The notes: generated by a model not told the origin, from the sequence alone. Positions 16,060-23,344 are shown, numbered from the stretch's first letter. The stretch is DNA of 34,218 nucleotides from Avispirillum sp959601495 (GCA_959601495.1 CAUGPT010000019.1:1-34218), one strand, 5' to 3'. Program-made: numbers and translations.

Positions 16060-16200
16060 CGCCGCGCACTGATCGTGCGGGATAAAATATATGGGGCTTC
16101 GCCCCATGCCCCACTTAGGGTGCTTTTTTGAGAAAAAGCGCCCTAAGAACCCGAAAAAACCGAGTAAGGTGTAAAGGAAAGAGGCAAGGCGCAGCGGAGG
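16060..16200. repeat. Hairpin-rich intergenic element, copy A
   Basis: This copy contains ATGGGGC/GCCCCAT (16091-16097 and 16101-16107, 3-nt loop) and a 15-position stem 16114-16128/16133-16147 with one T-G pair, whose arms carry T5/A5 runs. The flanks GATCGTGCGGGA (start) and ACCCGAAAAAACCG plus GTAAAGG and GCAGCGG (end) are shared with copy B. No gene is seen. The second stem could act as the terminator of the SDR transcript. Confidence 0.6.
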
Positions 16201-16253
16201 AAAGGATGTCGTTGCAGACCTGTTGTATACACTGGCAAAGGTTTATTCGTGTC

Positions 16254-16425
16254 CACCCGCGCGCCGATCGTGCGGGAATATATGCGGGGATTCACCCCGC
16301 ACTCCGAACCGAGGTGGGATAAATCCCACCTCGCGGACTTATTTTTTGGGAAAAAGTCCCCAAGACCCGAAAAAACCGGGTATGGAGTAAAGGGAAATGG
16401 CAAAGTGCAGCGGCAGTGCGAAGAA
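16254..16425. repeat. Hairpin-rich intergenic element, copy B
   Basis: This is a divergent second copy of 16060-16200 in the same orientation. Hairpin arms differ in sequence but keep pairing: GCGGGG/CCCCGC (16284-16289 and 16295-16300) and GGACTT/AAGTCC (16335-16340 and 16354-16359). It has an additional stem CGAGGTGGGAT/ATCCCACCTCG (16310-16320 and 16323-16333). Compensatory variation suggests that the structure is maintained. The rest of 16426-16544 holds nothing I can recognise. Confidence 0.6.
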
Positions 16426-16544
16426 AGCTAAAGCCTATGTGCAGCGATACAAAGAAAGCGAAAAGCACTGCACCGATGCCAACGCTTACTGCACGAAGCG
16501 GAACATTCCGAAACTGTCAGTCAGCACATAAATAAATCAGCAGA

Positions 16545-16584
16545 AAAAGAGCAAGGCTTGCCGTACGACAAGCCTTGCTCTTTT
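16545..16584. terminator. Bidirectional terminator (ddl side)
   Basis: A perfect 16-bp stem pairs 16545-16560 with 16569-16584, including AAAA on the left and TTTT on the right, with an 8-nt loop. It suits termination of the minus-strand ddl transcript and of any plus-strand readthrough. Confidence 0.85.
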
Positions 16585-16613
16585 GCGATTATTATATTGC
16601 TGTGCGGAACTCG

Positions 16614-17879
16614 TCAGTTCTTTGCTCCGCCGAGCTTTGCGCCGTTGGTGCCTTTTGCGCCGCCTCCCGAGGTGGGAGCGCCCATTGCAAATATGTTAGT
16701 GTCAAAGGAGTATGTAATATCACTTTCAAGACGCGCACGCTTCAGCGCCAGCGCTATCAGCCTGTCGAGCAGCTCGCGGTATTCCATGCCCACGGGTTTC
16801 CACAAATAGAACGCAAGAGAGCCGGGGATCGTATTGAATTCGTTGATATAAAGCTCTCCGGTGGCATTGTCTATCATAAAGTCTATACGTGATACGCCGC
16901 TGCATCCCATGTGAATAAACGCGTCACAAGCCATTTTGCGGATGCGCTCGCGCATTTCGTCGGTAAGGTCTGCGGGCACCTTTCGCGAAAGGCTTGCCAT
17001 GCCGCTGCTCTCAAGTCCGCTCTTTGAGCCTGCCGCTTTTGCGGGAGAGGTTTTTGCGCCGCCTTTTGCGCCTTTTGCGCCGCCCATGTATTTATCCTCA
17101 TAACTGAGTATTTCGTCGTGCATAAACGGTTCCTCACACTCGGAGGCGACAGCGCTCTCGGAGTCGCCCAGAACGGAACAGTTTATCTCGCGCAGCTCTG
17201 TAATAGCCCTCTCGCAAAGAACGTTTTCGGCATAGTTGAATGCGTCGCCGAGCGCCGTCTCAAGCGCGTCACGGTCGGCGGCTTTTGAAATACCGACGCT
17301 TGAGCCCAGATCAACGGGCTTTACAATTACGGGATAGCCTATGCGCTTTTCGATGGCGTCAATGCAGTCGGGGATGCTGCTGCGGTATTTATTGAATCTG
17401 AGACAGTCAAGAACCGGGAAGCCTCCGTCGCGAAGTACGGCCTTCATCACATATTTATCCATGCCCACGGCTGAAGAAAGCACGTCGCAGCCTACAAAGG
17501 GAACGCCCAGCGTTTTCAGATAGCCTTGAAGGGCGCCGTCCTCAACGTTTGTGCCGTGCACTATGGGGAAAGCAACGTCAATGTCGGTTATTGTATTCTT
17601 ACCGAAACGCTTTGCGGGGTAACATTCAAGGTATGTTCTGCCTTTGTCCGATACGAGGATAACACGCTGCGAAGCCTTGCACATTGCGTCGAGATCCTTG
17701 TACGAGGCAGCGTCGCGCAGCGCCTCTCCGGTATACATACTGCCGTCCTTTGAGATGTAAACGGGGAATATGTCGTATTTGGCAGTGTCAAGATTCTCCA
17801 TTGCCTGGAGTGCGGAAATAACCGATATTTCATGTTCAACGCTTTTGCCGCCGAACAGTACGCACAGTTTTGTTTTCAT
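16614..17879 (-). CDS. ddl: D-alanine--D-alanine ligase with low-complexity inserts
   Basis: The ATP-grasp enzyme joins two D-Ala molecules for peptidoglycan. The N-terminal LFGGKSVEHEIS, the PVIVKPVDLGSSVGI ATP-binding segment, the SRIDFM strand and the metal/substrate motif INEFNTIPGSLAFYLW are all present. At 421 residues it is long (usual 310-370). Two parts explain this: a Gly-Ala-Lys-rich insert at residues 266-290 in the omega-loop region just before SSGMASLSRKVPADL, and a C-terminal tail (399-421) with the same GGAKG-type repeats. The start at 17879 has AGAGAGG upstream and begins MKTKLCVLFGG; the longer frame is rejected. It is the last gene of the minus-strand unit, 42 bases after murF. 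Confidence 0.93.
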   Translation of the reverse strand: MKTKLCVLFGGKSVEHEISVISALQAMENLDTAKYDIFPVYISKDGSMYTGEALRDAASYKDLDAMCKASQRVILVSDKGRTYLECYPAKRFGKNTITDIDVAFPIVHGTNVEDGALQGYLKTLGVPFVGCDVLSSAVGMDKYVMKAVLRDGGFPVLDCLRFNKYRSSIPDCIDAIEKRIGYPVIVKPVDLGSSVGISKAADRDALETALGDAFNYAENVLCERAITELREINCSVLGDSESAVASECEEPFMHDEILSYEDKYMGGAKGAKGGAKTSPAKAAGSKSGLESSGMASLSRKVPADLTDEMRERIRKMACDAFIHMGCSGVSRIDFMIDNATGELYINEFNTIPGSLAFYLWKPVGMEYRELLDRLIALALKRARLESDITYSFDTNIFAMGAPTSGGGAKGTNGAKLGGAKN

Positions 17880-17921
17880 AAAAATCGCGCCTCTCTTATG
17901 CTGATATAGTATCAATAGCTA

Positions 17922-19499
17922 TCAATAATTATCGGGAAGATCATTTTCCAAAAGGACGATCTTTGCCCCTTCGCAGCGGATGGAGTAGACTTTATCCATT
18001 GCGTCCTTTATGGTGTCAGCCACAAAAATTTTTTCGTCAGGGTACCCCGCATCGTGAAGTCCTGCAACGATCGGCACAGCCTGCCTGCGTCCCACGGGTA
18101 TCACAAGGTCGCACACAGCGGCGGCTTCGCTGCCGAACTCGCGGTTAAGGCGTTCTTCCTCGCTGCCCAGCTCTACCATGCCCGGGGTAACGAGGATCTT
18201 CATGCCGTCAAAACGACTGAGAGTATCAAGCGCCGCACGGCATCCGCTGGGGTTTGAATTGTAAGCGTCATCCAGAATTATCATGCCGGGCTTCTTTATA
18301 AGCTGAAGCCTGTGAGGTACGGGGGATATGCGGCACACACCGTCGTAAATGGCTTTGTCGTCAACGTCGAGATAATGCGCCATAGCGATTGCGCCGCAAA
18401 GGTTTGTAACGTTGTGCGCACCGACCAGCTGCGTTGCGAAATCATGTACGCTGCCGTCGGGGTATCTTATGCTGAACTGCGTGCCGGAGCTTGAAACGCT
18501 TTTGAGCACTGCGCTGTATGCCGCGTCCTCGCGGGTGCCGTATGTAACGGCGCCGACGGGCATATTGTCGCGCAGATACTCATTGTCGGCGTTGATAAAC
18601 GCCGCGCCGCCGGGCTGCAGATTGTTCGCGAGCTCAAGCTTGGTTTTGATAATGTTGTCAATGGACTTAAAGGTCTCAAGATGCTGAGGACCGACCGAGG
18701 TGACAATGCCGTACTTGGGTGATGCAATATCGCAGAGTTCCTTTATCTCGCCTACGCGCCTTGCGCCCATTTCGCAGATGAATATTTCGTGATAGCCCCG
18801 AAGAGAGGAGCGAACGGTCTTTACAACTCCCATGGGAGTGTTGTAATTGCCGGGTGTCATAAGTACGTTGAAGCGCTGCTTCAGTATTTCGTTGAGAAAG
18901 TATTTAACGGAGGTTTTGCCGTAGCTGCCCGTAATGCCGATAACCGTTAGATTTTGGCAGGAGCGGAGGATTTTCAGCGCGTCGTTGAGATACCACCGAC
19001 GAACGGCAGCCTCTATGGGCGCGTTTATTACATTGGCAAGGAGAAGAAGCGCGGGGGACAGCGCATATGCCAGAAGCATTACAGCATAGTCTGCGCCGAC
19101 GCCGCCGAGAAGCCATGCCGCGGCGCCTGCCGCCGCGCAGAGCAGCGCATATGTCACCGCCATGCGCTTGACTCTTGCGGTATATACAAGCGGGGTCTTT
19201 GCGCCTTTTTTCGGCAGCTCCGAAAGGGCAAACAGCAAAAGCGCCGCAAGAGTGATCGCGTGGAGGATCACCGCTTCGGTCGTTCCGAATTTCATAACGG
19301 CATCTCCGGCAAAGCACACAAGCGCCAGTACAAGAGAGAGTATGTTTGTCACAGCCGTGCCCATATTGCGCTTTTGCCACTTCAGATGCTCCGATGTGTT
19401 GTACGAGTTCAGCTGGAACATATGGCAGGTGCGCATAAAGCTCACCGTGCAGGCAAAGGCATAAACTGCCGTAAATATCGAAAGAATGATCGGTTTCAT
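17922..19499 (-). CDS. murF: MurF-like Mur ligase with N-terminal membrane domain
   Basis: MurF adds D-Ala-D-Ala to the UDP-MurNAc-tripeptide. The 525-residue protein begins with about five membrane helices (3-22, 47-65, 72-93, 113-133, 137-157) and the segment HMFQLNSYNT in place of the usual soluble MurF N-terminal domain. The Mur ligase central domain follows: ATP loop GSYGKTS (Gly191-Lys195), NYNTPMG, CEMGAR, GAHNVTN, and the C-terminal domain with DDAYNSNPSG. Such membrane-tethered MurF-type ligases are known from Clostridia. AAGGAC precedes the ATG. It is followed by ddl, the classical neighbour supplying its dipeptide substrate. Residual doubt concerns whether it is the main MurF or a paralogue. 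Confidence 0.85.
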   Translation of the reverse strand: MKPIILSIFTAVYAFACTVSFMRTCHMFQLNSYNTSEHLKWQKRNMGTAVTNILSLVLALVCFAGDAVMKFGTTEAVILHAITLAALLLFALSELPKKGAKTPLVYTARVKRMAVTYALLCAAAGAAAWLLGGVGADYAVMLLAYALSPALLLLANVINAPIEAAVRRWYLNDALKILRSCQNLTVIGITGSYGKTSVKYFLNEILKQRFNVLMTPGNYNTPMGVVKTVRSSLRGYHEIFICEMGARRVGEIKELCDIASPKYGIVTSVGPQHLETFKSIDNIIKTKLELANNLQPGGAAFINADNEYLRDNMPVGAVTYGTREDAAYSAVLKSVSSSGTQFSIRYPDGSVHDFATQLVGAHNVTNLCGAIAMAHYLDVDDKAIYDGVCRISPVPHRLQLIKKPGMIILDDAYNSNPSGCRAALDTLSRFDGMKILVTPGMVELGSEEERLNREFGSEAAAVCDLVIPVGRRQAVPIVAGLHDAGYPDEKIFVADTIKDAMDKVYSIRCEGAKIVLLENDLPDNY

Positions 19500-19509
19500 A
19501 AAAAAGTCC

Positions 19510-20277
19510 TTATATTTTCAGATATGATCTGATAATTGCGTCGAACACGGCGGGAGAGTCCAGCCAGGAAAAGTGACCCGCGCCATTTATTTCGGCAAGT
19601 CCCGCATTTGGGATCTTTTTTTCCATGATCTTTGCGTCACCGATGGGAGTCGCATCGTCCTTTGTGCCCCATATGAGCAGCGTTTCGACGGAAATCTTGC
19701 CAAGCAGAGGTTCAAGGTCTTCGTTAACTGCTTTTACAAGACAGCCTTTCATGACGGGAGAAGCATTGCGGTAGTCGCTGCTGCCGCGCTTTGCCTGCAT
19801 TTTTTCAACGCCGTCGGGGGAGAGCTTTCTCATAAGAGAGGTGCTCATAAACTTTTTTGCCGCTTTGTATGCACCCACGCGCATTTTATATCCTATGCTG
19901 CGGCGGGGCATGATGCCCGCGCTGTCAACAAGGATAAGCTTTTCGATCTCAAAGGGAAGGTTGTCGCGCGCGCAGAGCTTTATCGAAATGCGGCCGCCGA
20001 AGGAGTGACCGAGAAGTATAATTTTCCGTAGCCCGAGTGCCGAGACAAATCGAACAACCATATCTGCAAAGCCGTCAACGTCCCAAACCTTTGGCGGCTC
20101 GCTGCTTTTACCGAAGCCGGGAAGATCCGGTGCTATCACCCTGTATTTTTCGGAGACGGTTGTAATGACGCGCCCGAAAGCCTCCTTGCAGGAGCCCCAG
20201 CCGTGCAGCATGACGACAGGGTCGCCGCTGCCTACGTCGGTGTACTGTATATTCGTGTTTCCGATCTGTATTTCCAA
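19510..20277 (-). CDS. Alpha/beta hydrolase
   Basis: This 255-residue alpha/beta-fold hydrolase has oxyanion motif HGWG (25-28), nucleophile elbow GHSFGG with Ser92, an acidic residue in WGTKDD (Asp207 or Asp208) and catalytic His235 in GAGHFSW. A cap of basic helices lies at about 125-170. The substrate is unknown. The start is TTG at 20275-20277 with GGGGGA about 10 bases upstream. It is the first gene of the unit with murF and ddl, 10 bases before murF. The context suggests a cell-envelope substrate, but no direct evidence shows it. Confidence 0.85.
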   Translation of the reverse strand: MEIQIGNTNIQYTDVGSGDPVVMLHGWGSCKEAFGRVITTVSEKYRVIAPDLPGFGKSSEPPKVWDVDGFADMVVRFVSALGLRKIILLGHSFGGRISIKLCARDNLPFEIEKLILVDSAGIMPRRSIGYKMRVGAYKAAKKFMSTSLMRKLSPDGVEKMQAKRGSSDYRNASPVMKGCLVKAVNEDLEPLLGKISVETLLIWGTKDDATPIGDAKIMEKKIPNAGLAEINGAGHFSWLDSPAVFDAIIRSYLKI

Positions 20278-20310
20278 AGGCCAAGTCCCCCTGTATAAGC
20301 ATACATAATA

Positions 20311-20339
20311 ATAATATCATATACACTATTTTATGTCAA
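20311..20339 (-). promoter_or_regulatory. Sigma-A promoter of hydrolase-murF-ddl unit
   Basis: On the minus strand, TTGACA (20334-20339), 17-base spacer, TATTAT (20311-20316), about 33 bases upstream of the TTG start. Confidence 0.75.
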
Positions 20340-20442
20340 GGAAAAGGGACTTGATTTTGCGTGCTGTCACAAAGAAGTGACCCGGAATAAGATGCTATGG
20401 GGAGCTTTTCCCCCGAGAATATGAAAGGCATGGTCTGACATA

Positions 20443-20679
20443 ATGAAGGAAAAATGCTGTCTTTCCGACATCGGACCCGGAGAATGCGCGCAGGTGTGCA
20501 GCATTGACGCCGGGAGCGGCATACGCCGCCGGCTGCTCGACATCGGAATGATAGAAAAAACCAATGTGAGGTGCGTTGGCAGAAGTCCCGCGGGGGACCC
20601 GGCGGCGTACCTTATCCGCGGAGCGGTCATAGCAATAAGAAAAGCCGACTGCCGCGGTATAACAGTTTATCGGATATAG
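20443..20679 (+). CDS. feoA: FeoA domain protein, no feoB nearby
   Basis: This 78-residue protein is a single FeoA/SH3-like domain: LSDIGPGE near the start, RRRLLDIGMIEKTNV in the middle, and the signature SPAGDPAAYLIRGAVIAIRKAD near the end. FeoA assists the ferrous-iron transporter FeoB at the inner face of the membrane. No feoB follows; the next gene is a convergent glycosyltransferase. The ATG has only a weak distant GAAAGG (20423-20428). A 13-codon frame ends 4 bases before the start, and an inverted repeat GTCAC-N6-GTGAC lies at 20366-20381. Stand-alone FeoA proteins are common in Clostridia. The assignment as FeoA domain is firm; the exact role is not. Confidence 0.85.
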   Translation: MKEKCCLSDIGPGECAQVCSIDAGSGIRRRLLDIGMIEKTNVRCVGRSPAGDPAAYLIRGAVIAIRKADCRGITVYRI

Positions 20680-20701
20680 ATATACCGACCGACACATAAA
20701 C

Positions 20702-20731
20702 GGGGAGGTATGACGCGCGTCATACCTCCCC
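20702..20731. terminator. 30-bp perfect palindrome, probable bidirectional terminator
   Basis: Positions 20702-20716 and 20717-20731 are perfect reverse complements without a spacer. It lies between convergent feoA and glycosyltransferase genes, where a shared terminator is expected. The T-runs are poor on both sides (GATTTTTA begins only 8 bases away on the plus side), so a protein-binding site is an alternative. Confidence 0.55.
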
Positions 20732-20748
20732 CAACTGATTTTTAAATG

Positions 20749-21891
20749 TCAGAATTTTCCGTCTTCAATGATGCCGCACCACTTTTTCATGATAGCATCC
20801 TCCGAAAAATCTTTTGCAAGCTTGCGTGCCGCGTTCCCCATTGCTTTTCGCTTTTCGGGATTTTCGATAAGCCCGCAGATTCGCTCTGCGAACTCATCCT
20901 CGTCGCGCCCGTCTACAACGTAGCCGGTTTCACCGTTTTCTATAAGGGAATCAAGCCCCACGCGCACATCAAAAGCAACGGCGGGAGTACCCGTATACAG
21001 CGCCTCAAGCAGCACCATGGGAAAACCCTCGGTGACGGATGTCAGCGTGTAGCATACGGAGCGGCTCATTTCGCAAAGCAGAGTTTTATGGTCAACGGCG
21101 CCCGCGAAATCAACGCTTTCCGAAATATCAAGCGTTTTTGCGTACTCTTCAAGCTCGGCGCGAAGATCGCCCTCGCCGCAGATCTTTAATGTGTAGTCGG
21201 GATGCTTTTCGGAGACCTTTTGCCATATGCGAAGCAGCGAGTGAAAATCCTTGTCGGGATGCAGCCTGCCCGCCGCAATGACCTGCTTTTTCATCTCTGA
21301 TGTTTCCGGTATCTCTTCTGCCGCGATAAAGTTCGGCATACTGATGATCTTTGTGTGAGTGTTTGCGCTCATGAATTTGCGCACTTCGTCGGCAAGCTTC
21401 GGCGTCAGCAGCAAAAACCAGTCGATATTCTTGTATCGCTTTGAAAAATCAGAAATGAGCTTTTTGTCAAAGCGGTGATCGTGATGCAGCTGCGCTATTT
21501 TAAGAACGCCGGGGCGCCCGTAGCGTGACAGGAGAACGGAGTGCTCGTTTCTGGTGGAAATGATAACTCCGTCGTCGATTTCGGAGATAGCCTTTGCCAT
21601 AGAGCGCTTTTTGAGGCGCAGTATGCGAACGGCGCGCGCCGCCTCGCGTATCGTCGCGCCTATTTTCTTTGCCGAAAGCGCAGCTTTGAAGCTTTCTTTG
21701 TTGGGCAGAACGTTTGTGAGATATTTTATGCGTACACGCTCGTCAGGCGGATATGCGCAGGTGCCGAAATCGTATGTGCAGAGGATCTCAACGTCATATC
21801 CCCGCTTTACAAAGGCGTTTGCAAGGGAAGTGACCGCCATTTCAACGCCGCCGTGACGCATGTGCAGTGCCGTTATGTATATTTTTTTCAT
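20749..21891 (-). CDS. Glycosyltransferase family 4 protein
   Basis: This 380-residue GT-B fold glycosyltransferase has an N-terminal HGGVEMAVTSLANAF segment, as in GT4 acceptor domains, then AAGRLHPDKD near the start of the nucleotide-sugar domain, and the family motif EGFPMVLLE with Glu288 and Glu296. Such enzymes transfer sugars from nucleotide donors to surface polysaccharides or lipids; the donor and acceptor cannot be told here. The start at 21891 was chosen because GGAG lies 7 bases upstream and MKKIYI is a normal N terminus. It is a single-gene unit with its own promoter and is divergent from the tRNA gene. Confidence 0.9.
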   Translation of the reverse strand: MKKIYITALHMRHGGVEMAVTSLANAFVKRGYDVEILCTYDFGTCAYPPDERVRIKYLTNVLPNKESFKAALSAKKIGATIREAARAVRILRLKKRSMAKAISEIDDGVIISTRNEHSVLLSRYGRPGVLKIAQLHHDHRFDKKLISDFSKRYKNIDWFLLLTPKLADEVRKFMSANTHTKIISMPNFIAAEEIPETSEMKKQVIAAGRLHPDKDFHSLLRIWQKVSEKHPDYTLKICGEGDLRAELEEYAKTLDISESVDFAGAVDHKTLLCEMSRSVCYTLTSVTEGFPMVLLEALYTGTPAVAFDVRVGLDSLIENGETGYVVDGRDEDEFAERICGLIENPEKRKAMGNAARKLAKDFSEDAIMKKWCGIIEDGKF

Positions 21892-21919
21892 TTTGTACTC
21901 CGTGGTGATTGATGATATA

Positions 21920-21948
21920 AGTATACAACCGATCGGGGCGTTTTTCAA
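21920..21948 (-). promoter_or_regulatory. Sigma-A promoter of the glycosyltransferase gene
   Basis: On the minus strand, TTGAAA (21943-21948), 17-base spacer, TATACT (21920-21925), ending 29 bases upstream of the ATG. Confidence 0.7.
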
Positions 21949-21966
21949 GAAAAAACGAAATATATA

Positions 21967-21995
21967 TTGCAAAACGGCAGGATTTGTGGTAAAAT
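21967..21995 (+). promoter_or_regulatory. Sigma-A promoter of tRNA-Leu
   Basis: TTGCAA (21967-21972), 17-base spacer, TAAAAT (21990-21995). The tRNA 5' end begins 14 bases later, so the primary transcript has a very short 5' extension. Confidence 0.7.
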
Positions 21996-22008
21996 TCAAG
22001 TGTTATAT

Positions 22009-22095
22009 GCCGGTGTGTTGGAATTGGCAGACGAGGCGGATTCAAAATCCGTTGGTAGCGATACCGTGCGGGTTCGACCCCCGCCACCGGCACCA
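22009..22095 (+). tRNA. tRNA-Leu (CAA), CCA encoded
   Basis: The acceptor stem GCCGGTG (22009-22015) pairs with CACCGGC (22085-22091), followed by discriminator A and encoded CCA (22093-22095). The anticodon stem GCGGA/TCCGT encloses loop TTCAAAA with anticodon CAA at 22043-22045, reading UUG. The long variable arm and the T-arm GCGGG-TTCGACC-CCCGC confirm a class II leucine tRNA. Its 3' part is repeated directly downstream (22084-22320). Confidence 0.95.
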
Positions 22096-22320
22096 TAAAG
22101 CGAAGCCGCTCCCCGAAGGGGAGGGGCTTTCGATTTATGAAAGTAACGGTACGGGGGTCGAACCCAGTCGACGCCCCCCGCCACCGGCACCATAAAGCGA
22201 AGCCGCTCCCGAAGGGGAGGGGCTTTCGATTTATGAAAGTAACGGTTCGGGGGTCGAACCCGGTCGACGTCCCCGCCACCGAGCCCATAAAGCAAGGCAG
22301 CTTCGCTTTTTGCAAACGGT
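22084..22320 (+). repeat. Tandem duplication of the tRNA-Leu 3' end
   Basis: The segment starting with the tRNA 3' acceptor strand and CCA plus flanking ATAAAGCGAAGCC recurs at 22084, 22181 and 22276, giving units of 97 bp, 95 bp and a partial, more diverged third. Units 1 and 2 differ by only a few bases. Each full unit carries a hairpin (arms around ATAAA-CGAA-GCC and GGCTTTCGATTTAT, inner CTCCCC/GGGGAG) and then CGGGGGTCGAACCC, the exact reverse complement of the tRNA T-arm GGGTTCGACCCCCG (14 bp). The rest of 22321-22550 holds nothing I recognise. Confidence 0.85.
22290..22315 (+). terminator. Possible tRNA transcript terminator
   Basis: AAGCAAG pairs with CTTCGCTT with one bulged base over a GCAG loop, followed by TTTTT. 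It lies in the partial third repeat unit. The hairpins in the earlier units could also act in termination or 3' trimming. Confidence 0.4.
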
Positions 22321-22550
22321 TCGCTGCTTGAGGATACGTTCCGTCATCAGATACAGATATGCTGCGGCTTTGCGCAGAACTAAAAAACGCCGTATATCCG
22401 AGCTGTTGAGACTTTGAAAAAAGTTCGCAAGAGTTCTTTGCGGGGCAATTGAACGCTTTTTACTAAAGTTATATATTCATTACATGCAGGACAGCCTTTC
22501 GATTCTGCAAGACATTCGGCAGCAACGGACGCTAAATTGTCCGACCGCTA

Positions 22551-22579
22551 TTGACAAACGGTGCAGTAATTGTTATGAT
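22551..22579 (+). promoter_or_regulatory. Sigma-A promoter of the DUF4282-like gene
   Basis: TTGACA (22551-22556), 17-base spacer, TATGAT (22574-22579), close to a strong GGAGG at 22598-22602. Confidence 0.8.
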
Positions 22580-22611
22580 TATATTAACAAATATTTTGGA
22601 GGTATTTACAT

Positions 22612-23205
22612 ATGCCAGTTTCTTCACTTTCTGTTTTTCCCGTGTTTTCAATTATCGCCGCAGTGCTTGCAGTCGGCGCAACGATTGCAGCTTTTATTTT
22701 CCTTCTGCCTGAGGCAAAGCGACCGAAGCTTAACAAGTTTCTCGGCACAGTTTCCGATATTCTTAACTTCAAGACCCTGTTTATCGAGAAAATACTGAAG
22801 GCATTGTACGTTTTTGCAACTGCCTTTGCTCTTATCTTCGGTTTTCTCATGCTGTTCTCCTTCGTTAAGGTCGGCGGATACTGGGGCACCGAGGCTACCG
22901 TTCATTGGTACGGCTACTACGGCCTCCTTATCATGATAGGCGGTCCTATTGTAATAAGACTTACATACGAAGTTATTATGCTGTTCGTTCTGCTTGTTAA
23001 GAACGTTATGGACATCAACAAAAAACTCTCTGCAGGCGCAGATTGCAGCACCTGCACCGCTGCTCCCGCAGCAAATGAAGAGCCTGAAGCTGAAGAGCCC
23101 GTTGCCGAGCCCGAGCCCGAACCGCTTTACAGATTCTGCACCGTTTGCGGCACCCGCTATGATGCAAACAAGGGCGGCTGCCCCAACGGTTGTCAGCAGC
23201 ACTGA
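22612..23205 (+). CDS. DUF4282-like membrane protein with C-terminal zinc ribbon
   Basis: This 197-residue protein has a membrane helix near 8-31, an amphipathic linker, two further helices (about 60-86 and 100-130), and a cytoplasmic tail. The central part with paired helices resembles DUF4282. A Cys pair CSTC is followed by a Glu/Pro-rich spacer (about 150-170) and a final zinc-ribbon-like motif FCTVCGTRYDANKGGCPNGC. It is a single-gene unit with a strong promoter, a strong ribosome site and a perfect terminator, with codon use like highly expressed genes. No function is known to me. A role in sensing or scaffolding at the membrane is possible but unsupported. Confidence 0.7.
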   Translation: MPVSSLSVFPVFSIIAAVLAVGATIAAFIFLLPEAKRPKLNKFLGTVSDILNFKTLFIEKILKALYVFATAFALIFGFLMLFSFVKVGGYWGTEATVHWYGYYGLLIMIGGPIVIRLTYEVIMLFVLLVKNVMDINKKLSAGADCSTCTAAPAANEEPEAEEPVAEPEPEPLYRFCTVCGTRYDANKGGCPNGCQQH

Positions 23206-23219
23206 ATTTGATTTTTTTG

Positions 23220-23248
23220 AAAAAAGAGGCGAATTCCGCCTCTTTTTT
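23220..23248 (+). terminator. Terminator after the DUF4282-like gene
   Basis: AAAAAAGAGGCG (23220-23231) pairs perfectly with CGCCTCTTTTTT (23237-23248) across a 5-nt loop, ending in a T6 run. Confidence 0.9.
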
Positions 23249-23315
23249 CTTGCCCTTTTTATTTCTGAAAAGCATGTCCGAAAAAGACGGAAATTTATAT
23301 ATAATATCGCAGCTA

Positions 23316-23344
23316 TTGACAAAACGTCGTTTTTGGTATATAAT
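23316..23344 (+). promoter_or_regulatory. Perfect consensus sigma-A promoter
   Basis: TTGACA (23316-23321), 17-base spacer, TATAAT (23339-23344). It drives the kinase gene at 23425, leaving a leader of about 75 nt without obvious strong structure. Confidence 0.85.

Noticed and set aside
21842..22315. A 157-residue minus-strand open frame covering the tRNA-Leu gene and its repeats
   Set aside because: It is antisense to a confident tRNA and repeats itself only because the DNA units repeat. It has no ribosome site and no domain.
22084..22320. Possible short CRISPR-like array
   Set aside because: The units are tandem copies without variable spacers, are too long, include tRNA sequence, and no cas genes are near.
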